Counted from the stretch's first letter, positions 18,301 through 26,797 are shown. The stretch: 64,000 bases of DNA from Streptomyces sp. B3I8 (GCF_030816915.1 NZ_JAUSYN010000002.1:5531501-5595500); one strand, 5' to 3'. Numbers and translations: made by a program. The notes: generated from the letters alone by a model not told the origin.

Positions 18301-18615
18301 CTGTCCTTCCTCGGCAGCGCGGTCAACGGCAACCAGCAGACGAAGGCGACGGTCACGTTCACGGACGGCACGACCGCGCAGACCGACCTGTCCTTCACGG
18401 ACTGGACGGTCGGCGGGGGCGGCGGCACGGTCCAGTACGACAACGTGGTCGTCGCCAAGACCGCGTACCGCAACGTCGCCGGCGCCGACAAGGACCCGGT
18501 CGCCACCTACGTCTTCGCCACGAAGCCGTACGAGGCCCCGGCCGGCAAGCAGATCGCGAGCGTGACGCTCCCGAACAACGGTGACCTGCACGTCTTCACG
18601 GTCGCCGTGGGCTGA
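15331..18615 (+). CDS. Secreted GH92 alpha-mannosidase A
   Basis: A 1,094-residue exported protein. The ATG at 15331 follows AAGGAGG and opens a classic signal peptide ('MRFRPASLLLAAVLATGGAT', then 'PALA'). The GH92 domain covers roughly residues 38-790: 'DPLIGSKNGGDTYPGAVTPF' at the start, 'GFSLTHMSGTGCAGGSGDIP', 'AQYTWMVQHN', and 'GNDDLGAMSSWYVFSALGMY' with the catalytic acidic residues. GH92 enzymes are calcium-dependent exo-alpha-mannosidases acting mostly on alpha-1,2 and other linkages of N-glycans and mannans. The ~300-residue C-terminal part ('PDSPSGRPDNAAAAGQRVEL') looks like a beta-sandwich accessory module. Two operator copies lie upstream and two hairpins downstream. Confidence 0.95.
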   Translation: MRFRPASLLLAAVLATGGATPALAASATAPPTPDLVRDPTTYVDPLIGSKNGGDTYPGAVTPFGMFSFSPETTRGNATATTAPGGYQYDATRIRGFSLTHMSGTGCAGGSGDIPFFPYAGEVTSSPASDTKDAVYASDFSHGDETAEPGHYKVGLKSGVTADLTATARTGSARFTYPADKPASLLIRSANSEVGSTDSTVRIDPQTRTVSGSVTSGNFCGYLDPEGQRAYYTLYFTAHFDRDFSATGTWQDAELKPGSTTASGGTGDFKESGGRPVAGKGAGGYVQFAAGDKPVNVKVGISYVSQKGAEANLRAENSAHRSFDSVAKAAHDAWRDRLDGIRVGGGTDAERTTFYTALYHAMFHPNIISDADRRYRGSDDKVHRVTRGHQAQYGTFSGWDVYRDQVQLLTLLDPRAGSDVAQSLYELARQNGGVWDRWLHGASGTHVMNGDPSPSALAGIRAFGGTDFDLRGALKSLVKAATVPTAQDLSSAGKPVLSAGQRPSLDKYLKLHYMPSVSNAWGGAAETLEMSTADFSLSQLASAVHDKKTAKTFASRSQWWQNNFNLAADQTGGYIANRKADGSWVTGFTPGTGNGFVEGTAAQYTWMVQHNPAGLFAAMGGKDKALARLDSFFHDADGGWAFTGSGGDKSEMDNEPSINVPYLYDYAGAPYKTQETVRAAMTKLWTTQPGGIPGNDDLGAMSSWYVFSALGMYPQVPSRAELVLASPLFPRVVIDRPHGKDIEIRAKGAAADAPYIQSLKVDGRSTDRTWLPESFVRDGGRLDYTLSSTPDKTWGTDAADAPPSFRDGEQPYQIGVGPTTATLAPGESTTLDIRALALSGGAGPEVRFQVDTPAGVTASPASGTVKDGAQKITLTAAKDAEQGFSDVKVSVTSGDTSYAQPIALTVAAPGSLLAAYNNTGVSDDAGDHDEADYDGGGWSYSLQALKTAGLTPGAQGTVSGLTYTWPDSPSGRPDNAAAAGQRVELADPAGKLSFLGSAVNGNQQTKATVTFTDGTTAQTDLSFTDWTVGGGGGTVQYDNVVVAKTAYRNVAGADKDPVATYVFATKPYEAPAGKQIASVTLPNNGDLHVFTVAVG

Positions 18616-18630
18616 CCCCCCGAGGATGCC

Positions 18631-18693
18631 GCTGCCGGGCCCGGGCGCCTCTCCGCCCGGGCCCGGCAGCGTGCCGCCCTTCCAGGGCGGCAC
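18631..18693 (+). terminator. Double hairpin terminator after GH92 gene A
   Basis: First hairpin: GCTGCCGGGCCCGGGCG (18631-18647) pairs perfectly with 18654-18670. Second hairpin: GTGCCGCCCT (18671-18680) pairs with AGGGCGGCAC (18684-18693). The methyltransferase gene ends just beyond from the other strand, so this may stop both transcripts. Confidence 0.85.
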
Positions 18694-18757
18694 GCTGCCG
18701 CGGTCGTTGTCGGGCGGAAGATGTCGTGCTTCTCCGTCCAGGCCGGTATGCCGGGTG

Positions 18758-19528
18758 CTAAAGACCGAGCCGGGCGCTGAAGACGCCGAGGAAGGGGTTG
18801 GCCAGGAAGTCGTCCCAGAATCCCTGGTCACGGCGGCGTACGGCGTCCTCGGGGACGGTCAGGGGCAGCCAGGTGAACTCCGTGAACCCCGCGTCGCGCG
18901 CTGCCCCGGCGTACACCTCGGCTCGGGCGAACTGGGCCTCGAACTGGATGACCGGGGTGGTGTGGGCGGTGGCCCGGACCCGGGTGCCGAACGCGGATTC
19001 ACCGATCGGCGCGAAGGACCATCCGTACCGCTGGGTCGGCGGTCCGCCGAAGTCGAAGGCCGGGTTCTGCGTGGCGCCGACGAAGCGCTGCCCCGGCGCC
19101 AGGTTCCTGGCCACGGAGGTCAGCATCGCGGTCATCGCCGTCGGATCGGCGGCGTAGTTGAGGAGCCAGACGCCGGTCACCAGGTCGAAGCGGCCGAGAA
19201 GGGGCAGATCCGTGGCGTCCTGAACCCGGTACTCGATGCCGAGCGGCTCCTCGCGCTCCTGCTCGCGGGCCGCCTCGACCATCGCGGCGGACACGTCGAC
19301 GCCGAGGCAACCGCCGGCGCCGAGGCGGCGCAGCTCGCGCGTGTAGTAGCCGGTCCCGCAGGCGAGGTCGAGGACGCGCAGGCCGGTCACATCTCCGCAG
19401 GCGGCCAGCACGGCGGCGCGTTCCACCTCGGCCGAGGGAAGAGACTTGACGTCCTGGTAGTGGCCGCCGATCGAGTCGTAGGGGGACGAACGCTCCGTGC
19501 CCCGGCCAGGCGCAGCGGGACTGCTCAT
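18758..19528 (-). CDS. Class I SAM-dependent methyltransferase
   Basis: A 256-residue soluble protein with the Rossmann-type motif I 'VLDLACGTGYYTREL', the acidic end of strand 2 'GVDVSAAMVEAA', motif 'VQDATDLPLLGRFDLVTGVW' and a C-terminal cap region. It resembles ubiquinone/menaquinone- or small-molecule-type methyltransferases; the substrate cannot be read. GGGAGAA lies upstream of the ATG at 19528. It is convergent with GH92 gene A and is not obviously part of the sugar pathway. A run of ten G (19672-19681) lies in its upstream region. Confidence 0.88.
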   Translation of the reverse strand: MSSPAAPGRGTERSSPYDSIGGHYQDVKSLPSAEVERAAVLAACGDVTGLRVLDLACGTGYYTRELRRLGAGGCLGVDVSAAMVEAAREQEREEPLGIEYRVQDATDLPLLGRFDLVTGVWLLNYAADPTAMTAMLTSVARNLAPGQRFVGATQNPAFDFGGPPTQRYGWSFAPIGESAFGTRVRATAHTTPVIQFEAQFARAEVYAGAARDAGFTEFTWLPLTVPEDAVRRRDQGFWDDFLANPFLGVFSARLGL

Positions 19529-19925
19529 CGTGGTTCTCCCGTCTGAAGCGACAGTGCGCTGCTCCTGCGTGGTGCTGCTGGTCGAATCGGTTCCTCGCCC
19601 ATCGTCGGCGATTGCCGCGAGAGCCGGCCATCGCGTCGGAGAACAGCGCCACGAAGCGCGCCTGCCTTGGTGGGGGGGGGGCTTCCTTCCGCATCATCGA
19701 GCGTGCGGGTACCGATTCCCGTCCGGTACCCGATCCGTTCCCGGCCCGCTCCGGCGGTGGCGTCCCGCCAAGTGGTCCACGGCGGCGGGGTCCAGGACTT
19801 CGCAGCCTGCTGTGGCGCGCGGTCGGGTCATGTCCCCGGGCACGCATCCCCCCGCACAGCAGAGCGGGCCCGGAGATCCAACTCCCCGGGCCCGCCCCTC
19901 GCGTGCTACGGCCGTGCCGGCGTCG
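19529..19925. other. Intergenic region between methyltransferase and GH92 gene B
   Basis: About 400 bp with no supported gene. It contains a G10 homopolymer at 19672-19681, likely unstable or error-prone, and a hairpin (GCGGGCCCGG at 19864-19873 with CCGGGCCCGC at 19886-19895) that probably terminates GH92 gene B, whose stop is at 19926. Confidence 0.6.
19864..19895 (-). terminator. Terminator after GH92 gene B
   Basis: A 10-bp perfect stem with a 12-nt loop begins about 30 bases past the GH92 gene B stop, read on the minus strand. There is no T-tract, as is usual in this genome. Confidence 0.7.
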
Positions 19926-22900
19926 TCACCCCAGGAGCTCCACCTCCGACAGGGTCGCCTCGCCGTTCAGGACCAGGCGGTAGTGGGCGTACGAGTGGGC
20001 GTGCGGGACGGAGAACGCGCGGGTCTGGCGGTCCCAGCGGAAGCTCTCGCCGGACCGCTCGTCCAGCGTCTTCCAGTGCGTGCCGTCGCTGGAGGCCTGC
20101 AGCGTCCAGCCCGTCGGGGCCTTGGTGCGGTCGGCCGGCGACGTCAGTGTGTACTGGACCGCCTTGGCGCTGTCGCCCGACAGCGGCAGGTCCACCGTCG
20201 TCGCGCTCGCCTCCGTCGCGGAGGTGTTGTCGAACAGCGCGCCCTCGCTCTTGAGGACGTCCGCGCGGGGCGTGGCCACCTTGTCGTCCTTCGTCACCGA
20301 CACCGGCGCGTCGTGCTTGCCGGTGCCCCAGGACGACGGCTTCGCGCCCATGTCGAAGTCGAGCACGCCGCCGCGGGAGAGCAGCGAGTGCGGCAGGGAG
20401 GTCTTCGACCACTTCTTGCCGTTGACCCGCAGCCCCTGCACGTAGATGTTCCTCGTGCTGTTCTTCGGCGCCTTGACGACCAGGTCGTGGCCGTTCTCCA
20501 GGTGCACGGTGGCCTTCTTGAACAGCGGGGAGCCGATCGCGTACTCGCCGCTGCCCATCACCAGCGGGTAGAAGCCGAGCGCCGAGAACAGGTACCAGGC
20601 CGACTGCTCGCCGTTGTCCTCGTCGCCGTGGTAGCCCTGCCCTATGTCGCTGCCGTTGTAGAGGCGGGAGAGCACCTCGCGCACGTTCTTCTGCGTCTTG
20701 TACGGCTGCCCGGCCGCGTCGTACATGTAGGTGATGTGGTGCGCGACCTGGTTGGAGTGGCCGTACATGCCCATCCGTACGTCACGCGCCTCGATCATCT
20801 CGTGGATGACGCCGCCGTAGGAGCCCTTCAGGTCCACGGAAGCCGTCTCCGGGGTCGAGAAGAACGTGTCCAGCTTGCCGGCGAGCTTGTCCTTGCCGCC
20901 GTACAGGTTGGCCAGGCCGTGGCTGTCCTGCGGCACGGTGAAGGCGTAGCCCCAGCCGTTGGTCTCCGTGTAGTCGTAGCCCCACACGCGGGGGTCGTAC
21001 TTGTCGGAGGGCACCCGCCAGTTGCCCTTCTCGTCCTTGCCCTGGAAGAACCCGGCCTTGGAGTCGAAGAGGTTGACGTAGTCGCGGGCGCGGTTGAGGA
21101 AGTACTCGGACTCCTCCTTGTAGTGCTTCTGGTGCGTCTTCTTGTACAGCGCCGCGCCCATCTGGGCGATGCCGTAGTCGTTGACGTAACCCTCCATCGC
21201 CCAGGACAGGCCCTCGCCCGTGCTGGTGCTGGTGTAGCCGAGGAAGGGCGAGGTCGTCATGCCCTTGCGGCCTACGCCGGAGGAGGGCGGGACGACGGTG
21301 GCGTTCTTCAGCGCCGCGTCGTACGCCGACTCGGCGTCCATCTTCACGCCCTTGACGTACGCGTCGGCGAACGCCACGTCCGAGGACGTGCCGGTCATCA
21401 GGTCCGCGTAGCCGGGAGAGGACCAGCGGGAGGTCCAGCCGCCGTCCTTGTACTGCTGGACGAAGCCGTCGACCATCTCACCGGCCTGGGAGGGCGTCAG
21501 GAACGAGTACGCCGGCCAGGTGGTGCGGTAGGTGTCCCAGAACCCGTTGTTGACGTACACCTTGCCGTCGACGATCTTGGCGCCGGTGTGCGTCGGGGTG
21601 TTCTCGCCGGTCGCCTTGGAGAACGGGGAGGCGTACTGGTACTTGCCGTCCACCTTCTCGAAGCCCGAGTTGGGGTACAGGTACAGCCGGTAGAGCGAGG
21701 AGTACAGCGTGGTCAGCTGGTCGGAGGTGGCACCCTCGACCTCGACCTTGCCGAGGATCTTGTCCCACGCCTGCTGGGCGCCGCGCTTGACCGAGTCGAA
21801 GGACCTGCTGTCCGGCAGCTCCCGCGACAGGTTGTCCTTGGCCTGGTCCACGCTGATCAGCGAGGTCGCCAGGCGCAGGGTGACGGCGTGGTCGTGGCCC
21901 GCGTCGAAGCGCAGGTAGCCCGTGACGCCGGAGGACGAGCCGTCCTTGACCGCCGAGTCGAACCTGCCGTAGAGGAACAGCCGGGTGGCGCCCGCCGAAC
22001 CGCCGGACTTCACGTCCGAGTAGCCGGTGATGACGCCGTTCTCCTTGTCCAGGGTGAGGCCGCCCTCGTCCCGGATGTTGTCGAAGACGACGCTCGCGTC
22101 GTCACCGGGGTAGGTGAAGCGCATGGCCGCCGCGTGGTCGGTCGGCGCCATCTCCGCCTTGATGCCGTTCTCGAAGGTCACGCCGTAGTAGTACGGGCGG
22201 GCGGTCTCCTTCTCGTGGCGGAAGGGGAGCTGCCGGGCCGTCTTGCCGGTGTCCGGCGTGCCGGAGGCGGCCGACGGCATCACCTGGAAGGTCTGCCGGT
22301 CACCCATCCACGGGCTGGGCTCGTGGCTGGCGCTGAACGCCTGGATGGTCGGCAGGTTGTCGTCGTTGTTGCCGCGGGAGTAGTCGTAGAGCCAGTTCTC
22401 CACGCTCGCGTTGGTCACCGGCGTCCAGAAGTTGAAGCCGTGCGGGACCGCCGCGGCCGGGAACGTGTTGCCGCGCGAGAAGCTGCCGGTGGAGTTGGTG
22501 CCGCGGGTGGTCAGCGCGTAGTCCGACAGGTGCGCCTTGGGCCGCTCGGGCGCCGCGACCTTCAGCGACACGTCGTCCACCCAGCCGCGGAACTTCGCCG
22601 GACCCTTGGGGGAGTCGTAGGCCACCAGTATCCGGTCCACGGTCTTCCCGGCGGCCACCGAGCCGATCGAGGAGAGCACGTCGTTCCACTGGTTGACGTA
22701 GAGGACCTTGGCGTCGCCCTGCCCGCGCGGGGTCAGCGGGAAGCCGTGCTCGTCCACCGCCCCCAGTTGGCTGAGGTAGGTGCCGTCGGTGAAGGCGAGG
22801 TCGACGGAGACGTTGGTGGCGTCGTAGTCGAGGTCACCGGAGGCCATCGCGGGGAAGATCCGGTACGACAACTGCGTGTTCCGCTCGACGCGCACATTGA

Positions 22901-23729
22901 CGTCGAACACCTTGTTGTACGAATATGCCCGGCCGTCCGCCTTGTGCCGGCCGGCGTAGCGCAGCGCCCGCTTGCCGGTGAAGCCCGCGCCGGACTTTGC
23001 GGTCGGTGATCCGGTGGGGCCCTGGTCCACGAGGCTCAGCATGTCCTCGGGCGTGGTGGCGACGTGCCCGTCGGAGAACTGCACGTCGGCGAGTTGGAGG
23101 ATGTCCGCGCCGTGGTTCTTGGTGATGTCCAGCCGGAAGTGCTGGTACTCGGCCGGCTCGGCCAGGTCGTAGGTGTTGGTCGTCTGCCGGTCGGCGAAGG
23201 ACTGACCCGTGCGCGTGTCGATCGTCTTCCAGTCCTTGCCGTCCGTGGAACCCTTCAGGGTCCAGTCGGCCGGGTCGCGTTCGACGACGTCGTTGGCGGA
23301 GGTGAGGGCGTAGGTGGTCAGCTTGACCGGGGCGTCCAGGTCGAACTCGACCCAGCCGGTGTTCTCGAAGGTGAGCCACTTGGTGGTCGGCTCGCTGTCG
23401 ACGAGGTTCTCCTTGACCTCGCCGCCCTGCGTGTTCTCGGCGCTGGCCCGCACGCTGGAGACGTGGTCGGTGACGCTGCCGGGAATGCCGGTGCTGTATC
23501 CGCCGTCGACGCCCGAGGAGCGCTTGGCGCCGCCGGCCGTCGTGTCGACGGTGTTGACCCATGTGGGGGCCGGATCCCCCGACTCGAAGGAGGAACTGAA
23601 CTCCCGGTCGGCCTTCGCCGCTTGTGCGGGCCGGGCGACGGCGGCGCCCTGGGAGGCCACCACCAGAGCGAAGGCGGTCGCTGCCACGACCGCCGAGGGA
23701 CCCCATCTGTGCCGAGCTCTGTACCGCAT
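19926..23729 (-). CDS. Secreted GH92 alpha-mannosidase B with two F5/8-type-C-like modules
   Basis: A 1,267-residue exported enzyme. The ATG at 23729 (AGGAAGGG upstream) starts a signal peptide 'AVVAATAFALVVASQGAAVA'. Residues about 95-205 form a discoidin (F5/8 type C)-like carbohydrate-binding module ('GGEVKENLVDSEPTTKWLTF', 'HFRLDITKNHGADILQLADV'). The GH92 domain covers about 370-1110 ('FNFWTPVTNASVENWLYDYS', 'GYHGDEDNGEQSAWYLFSAL'), and a second F5/8-type module closes the protein. The usual GH92 catalytic acidic segment is intact. It differs strongly from GH92 gene A in domain order, so the pair is not a recent duplication. It is divergent from ngcE and has one copy of GACAACGTTGTC 44 bp upstream. 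Confidence 0.95.
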   Translation of the reverse strand: MRYRARHRWGPSAVVAATAFALVVASQGAAVARPAQAAKADREFSSSFESGDPAPTWVNTVDTTAGGAKRSSGVDGGYSTGIPGSVTDHVSSVRASAENTQGGEVKENLVDSEPTTKWLTFENTGWVEFDLDAPVKLTTYALTSANDVVERDPADWTLKGSTDGKDWKTIDTRTGQSFADRQTTNTYDLAEPAEYQHFRLDITKNHGADILQLADVQFSDGHVATTPEDMLSLVDQGPTGSPTAKSGAGFTGKRALRYAGRHKADGRAYSYNKVFDVNVRVERNTQLSYRIFPAMASGDLDYDATNVSVDLAFTDGTYLSQLGAVDEHGFPLTPRGQGDAKVLYVNQWNDVLSSIGSVAAGKTVDRILVAYDSPKGPAKFRGWVDDVSLKVAAPERPKAHLSDYALTTRGTNSTGSFSRGNTFPAAAVPHGFNFWTPVTNASVENWLYDYSRGNNDDNLPTIQAFSASHEPSPWMGDRQTFQVMPSAASGTPDTGKTARQLPFRHEKETARPYYYGVTFENGIKAEMAPTDHAAAMRFTYPGDDASVVFDNIRDEGGLTLDKENGVITGYSDVKSGGSAGATRLFLYGRFDSAVKDGSSSGVTGYLRFDAGHDHAVTLRLATSLISVDQAKDNLSRELPDSRSFDSVKRGAQQAWDKILGKVEVEGATSDQLTTLYSSLYRLYLYPNSGFEKVDGKYQYASPFSKATGENTPTHTGAKIVDGKVYVNNGFWDTYRTTWPAYSFLTPSQAGEMVDGFVQQYKDGGWTSRWSSPGYADLMTGTSSDVAFADAYVKGVKMDAESAYDAALKNATVVPPSSGVGRKGMTTSPFLGYTSTSTGEGLSWAMEGYVNDYGIAQMGAALYKKTHQKHYKEESEYFLNRARDYVNLFDSKAGFFQGKDEKGNWRVPSDKYDPRVWGYDYTETNGWGYAFTVPQDSHGLANLYGGKDKLAGKLDTFFSTPETASVDLKGSYGGVIHEMIEARDVRMGMYGHSNQVAHHITYMYDAAGQPYKTQKNVREVLSRLYNGSDIGQGYHGDEDNGEQSAWYLFSALGFYPLVMGSGEYAIGSPLFKKATVHLENGHDLVVKAPKNSTRNIYVQGLRVNGKKWSKTSLPHSLLSRGGVLDFDMGAKPSSWGTGKHDAPVSVTKDDKVATPRADVLKSEGALFDNTSATEASATTVDLPLSGDSAKAVQYTLTSPADRTKAPTGWTLQASSDGTHWKTLDERSGESFRWDRQTRAFSVPHAHSYAHYRLVLNGEATLSEVELLG

Positions 23730-23772
23730 GCGCGAAAACCCTTCCTGCTGCGCGGATCGGAAAGAAGTAACG

Positions 23773-23784
23773 GACAACGTTGTC
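23773..23784. promoter_or_regulatory. LacI-type operator before GH92 gene B
   Basis: GACAACGTTGTC, identical to the copy at 15098-15109, lies 44 bp upstream of the GH92 gene B start, where it would block transcription. The shared site predicts that both mannosidase genes answer to one LacI-family repressor, which is not encoded in this window. Confidence 0.65.
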
Positions 23785-24062
23785 AACTTCGCGCGCAAGA
23801 CCAGTAGGGATTCAAGTGACCGCCGGTGTCAAGGGTGTTGCCTGCGGCATACGGGTCCCTTGCCGACCGGAGCCCGCCGGAACTCCTCCGCCGGGAAAGG
23901 CCGCGGGGTTGTCGATCTTCACATGGGTGCCGCGCGGGAAGCGCATATTTCCGGCGTCATGCCGCCCGCGCACGCCCCGCGGATCCGCTCATATTTCCGC
24001 GAGGTCTCAACTCGGAAAAGGCCTCCGCCAACCTTGTGTTCGATCTTGCTCCGCCGCGGGGA

Positions 24063-24078
24063 AGTGGACTATACCTGT
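24063..24078. promoter_or_regulatory. Weak DasR-like (dre) site before ngcE
   Basis: AGTGGACTATACCTGT matches the DasR operator ACTGGTCTAGACCACT at 11 of 16 positions. DasR represses GlcNAc/chitin uptake genes, which would fit the transporter downstream. The site is about 210 bp from the start codon and the match is moderate. The rest of the 23785-24289 gap shows no gene. Confidence 0.3.
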
Positions 24079-24289
24079 CGGCGTCCGGCTGGCCGTCACC
24101 TCGTGGTACGCGCCGACGGACGCGCACGACCCGGGGGGAAACGGGGGGCGGCGGATCTCCACCACGCACGAGTGAGTGCCGTATCGTCCCTTCCGGTTCC
24201 CTCGTGCACGACCCCAGCTTCACATCACCGCGGTGCCGGGGAAGATCCGGTTCACCGCCTGAGTCCTGTGAGAAGGCGAGGACTTGAGC

Positions 24290-25771
24290 ATGGGATCCAC
24301 TTCCGCCGAGCACAGTTCCCCCAAGACCGGCACCGACGGGCACACCGCCCCCTCGGGCGTCGGCCGCCGCGACCTGATCCGGCGCTCCGCGGCGCTCGGC
24401 CTCGTCTCCGTCCCCGCCATGGGCTTCCTCTCCGCGTGTGCCAGCGGCAGCGGGGGCGGCGAGGAGAAGGCCAAGGCGGGCAAGAAGACCGGCAAGAACC
24501 CGCTCGGCGTCAACGACACCGCCCAGATGGAGTTCGTCCTCTTCGACGGCGGCTTCGGCAAGGAGTACGCCGAGGACGCCGTCAAGATCTACGAGAAGGA
24601 CTTCCCCAAGGCGAAGGTCAAGTTCTCCGCCACCCAGAAGATCCAGTCCACCCTGCAGCCCCGCTTCAACGGCGGCACCCCGCCGGACCTCATCGACAAC
24701 TCCGGCGCCGAGCAGATGGACATGGGCGTCCTCGTCGGCAAGAACCAGCTCGCCGACCTCACCCCGCTGCTCGACGCCCCGTCCTTCGACGACCCGAACA
24801 AGAAGGTCCGCGACACGCTGCGCCCCGGCATCGTCGAGATGGGCCAGTTCGACGGCAAGCCGGTGTGGATCTTCTACTACGCCTACACCGTCTACGGCGT
24901 CTGGTACTCCCAGAAGGCCCTGGACTCGCTCGACGCGACGTACCCGGAGACCTGGGACGACATGCTCGCCGTCTGCGCGAAGGCGAAGAAGAAGGGCATG
25001 GCCGGCTGGACGTACGCCGGCAAGTACCCCTACTACATCCCCTTCTCGCTCTACCCGATGATCGGCAAGGTCGGCGGCCGCGAGGTCCTGGACGCCATCG
25101 ACAACCTGGAGCCGGGCGCCTGGAAGCACCCGGCCGTCAAGGCCTGCTTCGAGGCGTACTACGAGCTCCAGCAGAAGGGCTACATCCTCAAGGGCACGCC
25201 CGGCCTGGACCACATCCAGTCGCAGACCGCCTGGGCCAAGGGCGAGGCGCTGTTCATCCCGAACGGCTCCTGGGTGGAGAACGAGTCCGCCAACGTCATC
25301 CCCAAGGACTTCGACCTCGCGGTCTCCGCGCCCACCGGCATCGACTCCTCCGACAAGATGCCCTTCGGCACCATCTGGGCCTCCGGCGGCGAGCCCTTCA
25401 TCGTCCCGGCCAAGGCGAAGAACGGCGCGGGCGGCATGGAGCAGCTCCGCATCATGCTCAGCGAGGCCTCGTCGAAGAACTTCACCTCCAAGGTCAAGTC
25501 GCTCACCGCGTTCAACGGCGGCACCGACGGCATCTCGCTGACCCCGGGCCTGAAGTCCGGTGTCGCGGCGCTGGAGAAGGCCGGCGACAACGTGGTGAAC
25601 CCGCGGCTGCAGGACTGGTACGTGAAGCTGCAGAAGGAGCAGATCGGCGTCTCCGGTCTCGGCGAGATGATGGCGGGCCGGGCCACCCCGGCGGAGACCA
25701 TCAAGAAGATCCAGGGCTACGCCGACGCCGCCGCCAAGGACGACTCGATCAAGCACTACAAGCACCAGTAA
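24290..25771 (+). CDS. ngcE: NgcE-type sugar-binding lipoprotein of an ABC transporter
   Basis: A 493-residue solute-binding protein of the family-1 carbohydrate type. It carries both a twin-arginine motif ('GRRDLIRRSAALGLVSVPAM') and a lipobox ('LSAC'), so it is probably exported folded by Tat and lipidated. Binding-protein blocks include 'FNGGTPPDLIDNSGAEQMDM', 'IFYYAYTVYGVWYSQKALDS' and 'LFIPNGSWVENESANVIPK'. It is followed by two permease genes and a ROK regulator, the order of the S. coelicolor ngcEFG-rok7B7 region (recall), where NgcE binds N-acetylglucosamine and chitobiose. No ATPase is in the operon, so a shared ATPase such as MsiK is presumably used. Confidence 0.88.
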   Translation: MGSTSAEHSSPKTGTDGHTAPSGVGRRDLIRRSAALGLVSVPAMGFLSACASGSGGGEEKAKAGKKTGKNPLGVNDTAQMEFVLFDGGFGKEYAEDAVKIYEKDFPKAKVKFSATQKIQSTLQPRFNGGTPPDLIDNSGAEQMDMGVLVGKNQLADLTPLLDAPSFDDPNKKVRDTLRPGIVEMGQFDGKPVWIFYYAYTVYGVWYSQKALDSLDATYPETWDDMLAVCAKAKKKGMAGWTYAGKYPYYIPFSLYPMIGKVGGREVLDAIDNLEPGAWKHPAVKACFEAYYELQQKGYILKGTPGLDHIQSQTAWAKGEALFIPNGSWVENESANVIPKDFDLAVSAPTGIDSSDKMPFGTIWASGGEPFIVPAKAKNGAGGMEQLRIMLSEASSKNFTSKVKSLTAFNGGTDGISLTPGLKSGVAALEKAGDNVVNPRLQDWYVKLQKEQIGVSGLGEMMAGRATPAETIKKIQGYADAAAKDDSIKHYKHQ

Positions 25772-25790
25772 GCGGCAGGCTCAGCACACC

Positions 25791-25840
25791 GGTGCCGCCG
25801 CCGGTGACGCCCCGAGGCGGGTGTCACCGGCGGCGGCACC
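25791..25840 (+). promoter_or_regulatory. Intercistronic hairpin between ngcE and ngcF
   Basis: GGTGCCGCCGCCGGTGAC (25791-25808) pairs perfectly over 18 bp with 25823-25840. It lies between the binding-protein gene and the permease genes, where such stems typically reduce read-through or protect the upstream message, giving more binding protein than permease. Confidence 0.75.
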
Positions 25841-25865
25841 CGCCCTTAGACCGAGGTCGGTGGCA

Positions 25866-26792
25866 ATGCAGCACGGCAAGTACCGGTTCATCGTGGGGTT
25901 CCTCGCGCTGCCCCTGGGGCTGTACGCCCTCTTCGTGATCTGGCCGTTCATCCAGTCGATCTACTACTCGTTCACGGACTGGACCGGCCTGAGTCCCGAG
26001 TTCAAGACGGTCGGTCTCGACAACTACACGAAGATGCTGCACGACGACGTCTTCTGGAAGTCGTTGCAGCACAGCCTGCTCTTCGCGGTGCTGCTGCCGC
26101 TGGTGACGATCAGTCTGGCGCTGTTCCTCGCCTTCATGATCAACGTGGGCGGCCGGCGGCGCCGGGGAGGTCCGGCGATCACCGGGGTGCGGGGCTCCTC
26201 GTTCTACAAGATCGTGTACTTCTTCCCGCAGGTGCTGTCCATCGCCATCGTCGCGTTGCTGTTCGCCTTCGCGTACAACCCGGACAGCGGAGCGATCAAC
26301 TCGGTGCTGCGGGGCGTCGGACTCGACAGTTGGCAGCCACTGTGGCTGGGCGATCCGAACTACGCGCTGTGGTGCGTGATGGCGGTACTCGTGTGGTCCA
26401 CCGTCGGCTTCTTCGTGGTCCTCTTCTCCGCCGGAATGGCCTCCATCCCGGCGGATCTCTACGAGGCGGCGCTGCTGGACGGGGCCGGCCGGGCCAGTAC
26501 CTTCTTCAAGATCACCCTGCCGCTGCTGTGGGACACCGTGCAGTCCGGCTGGGTCTACATGGGCATTCTCGCGCTCGGCGCCGAATCGTTCGCGGTCGTA
26601 CAGATCATGACGACCGGACCGGGCGGGCCCGACTATTCGACCACCGTGCTGGTCCTGTACGTCTACCAGAAGGCCTTCCGTGACGGTCAGGCCGCCTACG
26701 CAACCACGATCGGCGTCGCCCTGCTCGTCGTCACGCTGCTGTTCGCGGCGGTCGTGATGCGGCTGGGCCGGCGCGAGCGGCTGGAGTTCTGA
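25866..26792 (+). CDS. ngcF: NgcF-type ABC sugar permease
   Basis: A 308-residue membrane protein of the MalF/UgpA type with six predicted transmembrane segments ('FIVGFLALPLGLYALFVIWP', 'LLFAVLLPLVTISLALFLAF', 'IVYFFPQVLSIAIVALLFAF' and others). The EAA loop that docks the ATPase reads 'LYEAALLDGAGRASTFFKIT'. It pairs with NgcG to form the channel for sugar delivered by NgcE. The ATG at 25866 is preferred (GAGG 9 bases upstream); a GTG at 25860 is in frame. The stop is 5 bases before the ngcG ATG, so the two are tightly coupled. Confidence 0.9.
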   Translation: MQHGKYRFIVGFLALPLGLYALFVIWPFIQSIYYSFTDWTGLSPEFKTVGLDNYTKMLHDDVFWKSLQHSLLFAVLLPLVTISLALFLAFMINVGGRRRRGGPAITGVRGSSFYKIVYFFPQVLSIAIVALLFAFAYNPDSGAINSVLRGVGLDSWQPLWLGDPNYALWCVMAVLVWSTVGFFVVLFSAGMASIPADLYEAALLDGAGRASTFFKITLPLLWDTVQSGWVYMGILALGAESFAVVQIMTTGPGGPDYSTTVLVLYVYQKAFRDGQAAYATTIGVALLVVTLLFAAVVMRLGRRERLEF

Positions 26793-26797
26793 AGATC

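Noticed and set aside
19672..19681. G10 run as a phase-variation switch
   Set aside because: It lies in a gap and not within a gene or clear promoter; noted only as a likely sequencing weak spot.
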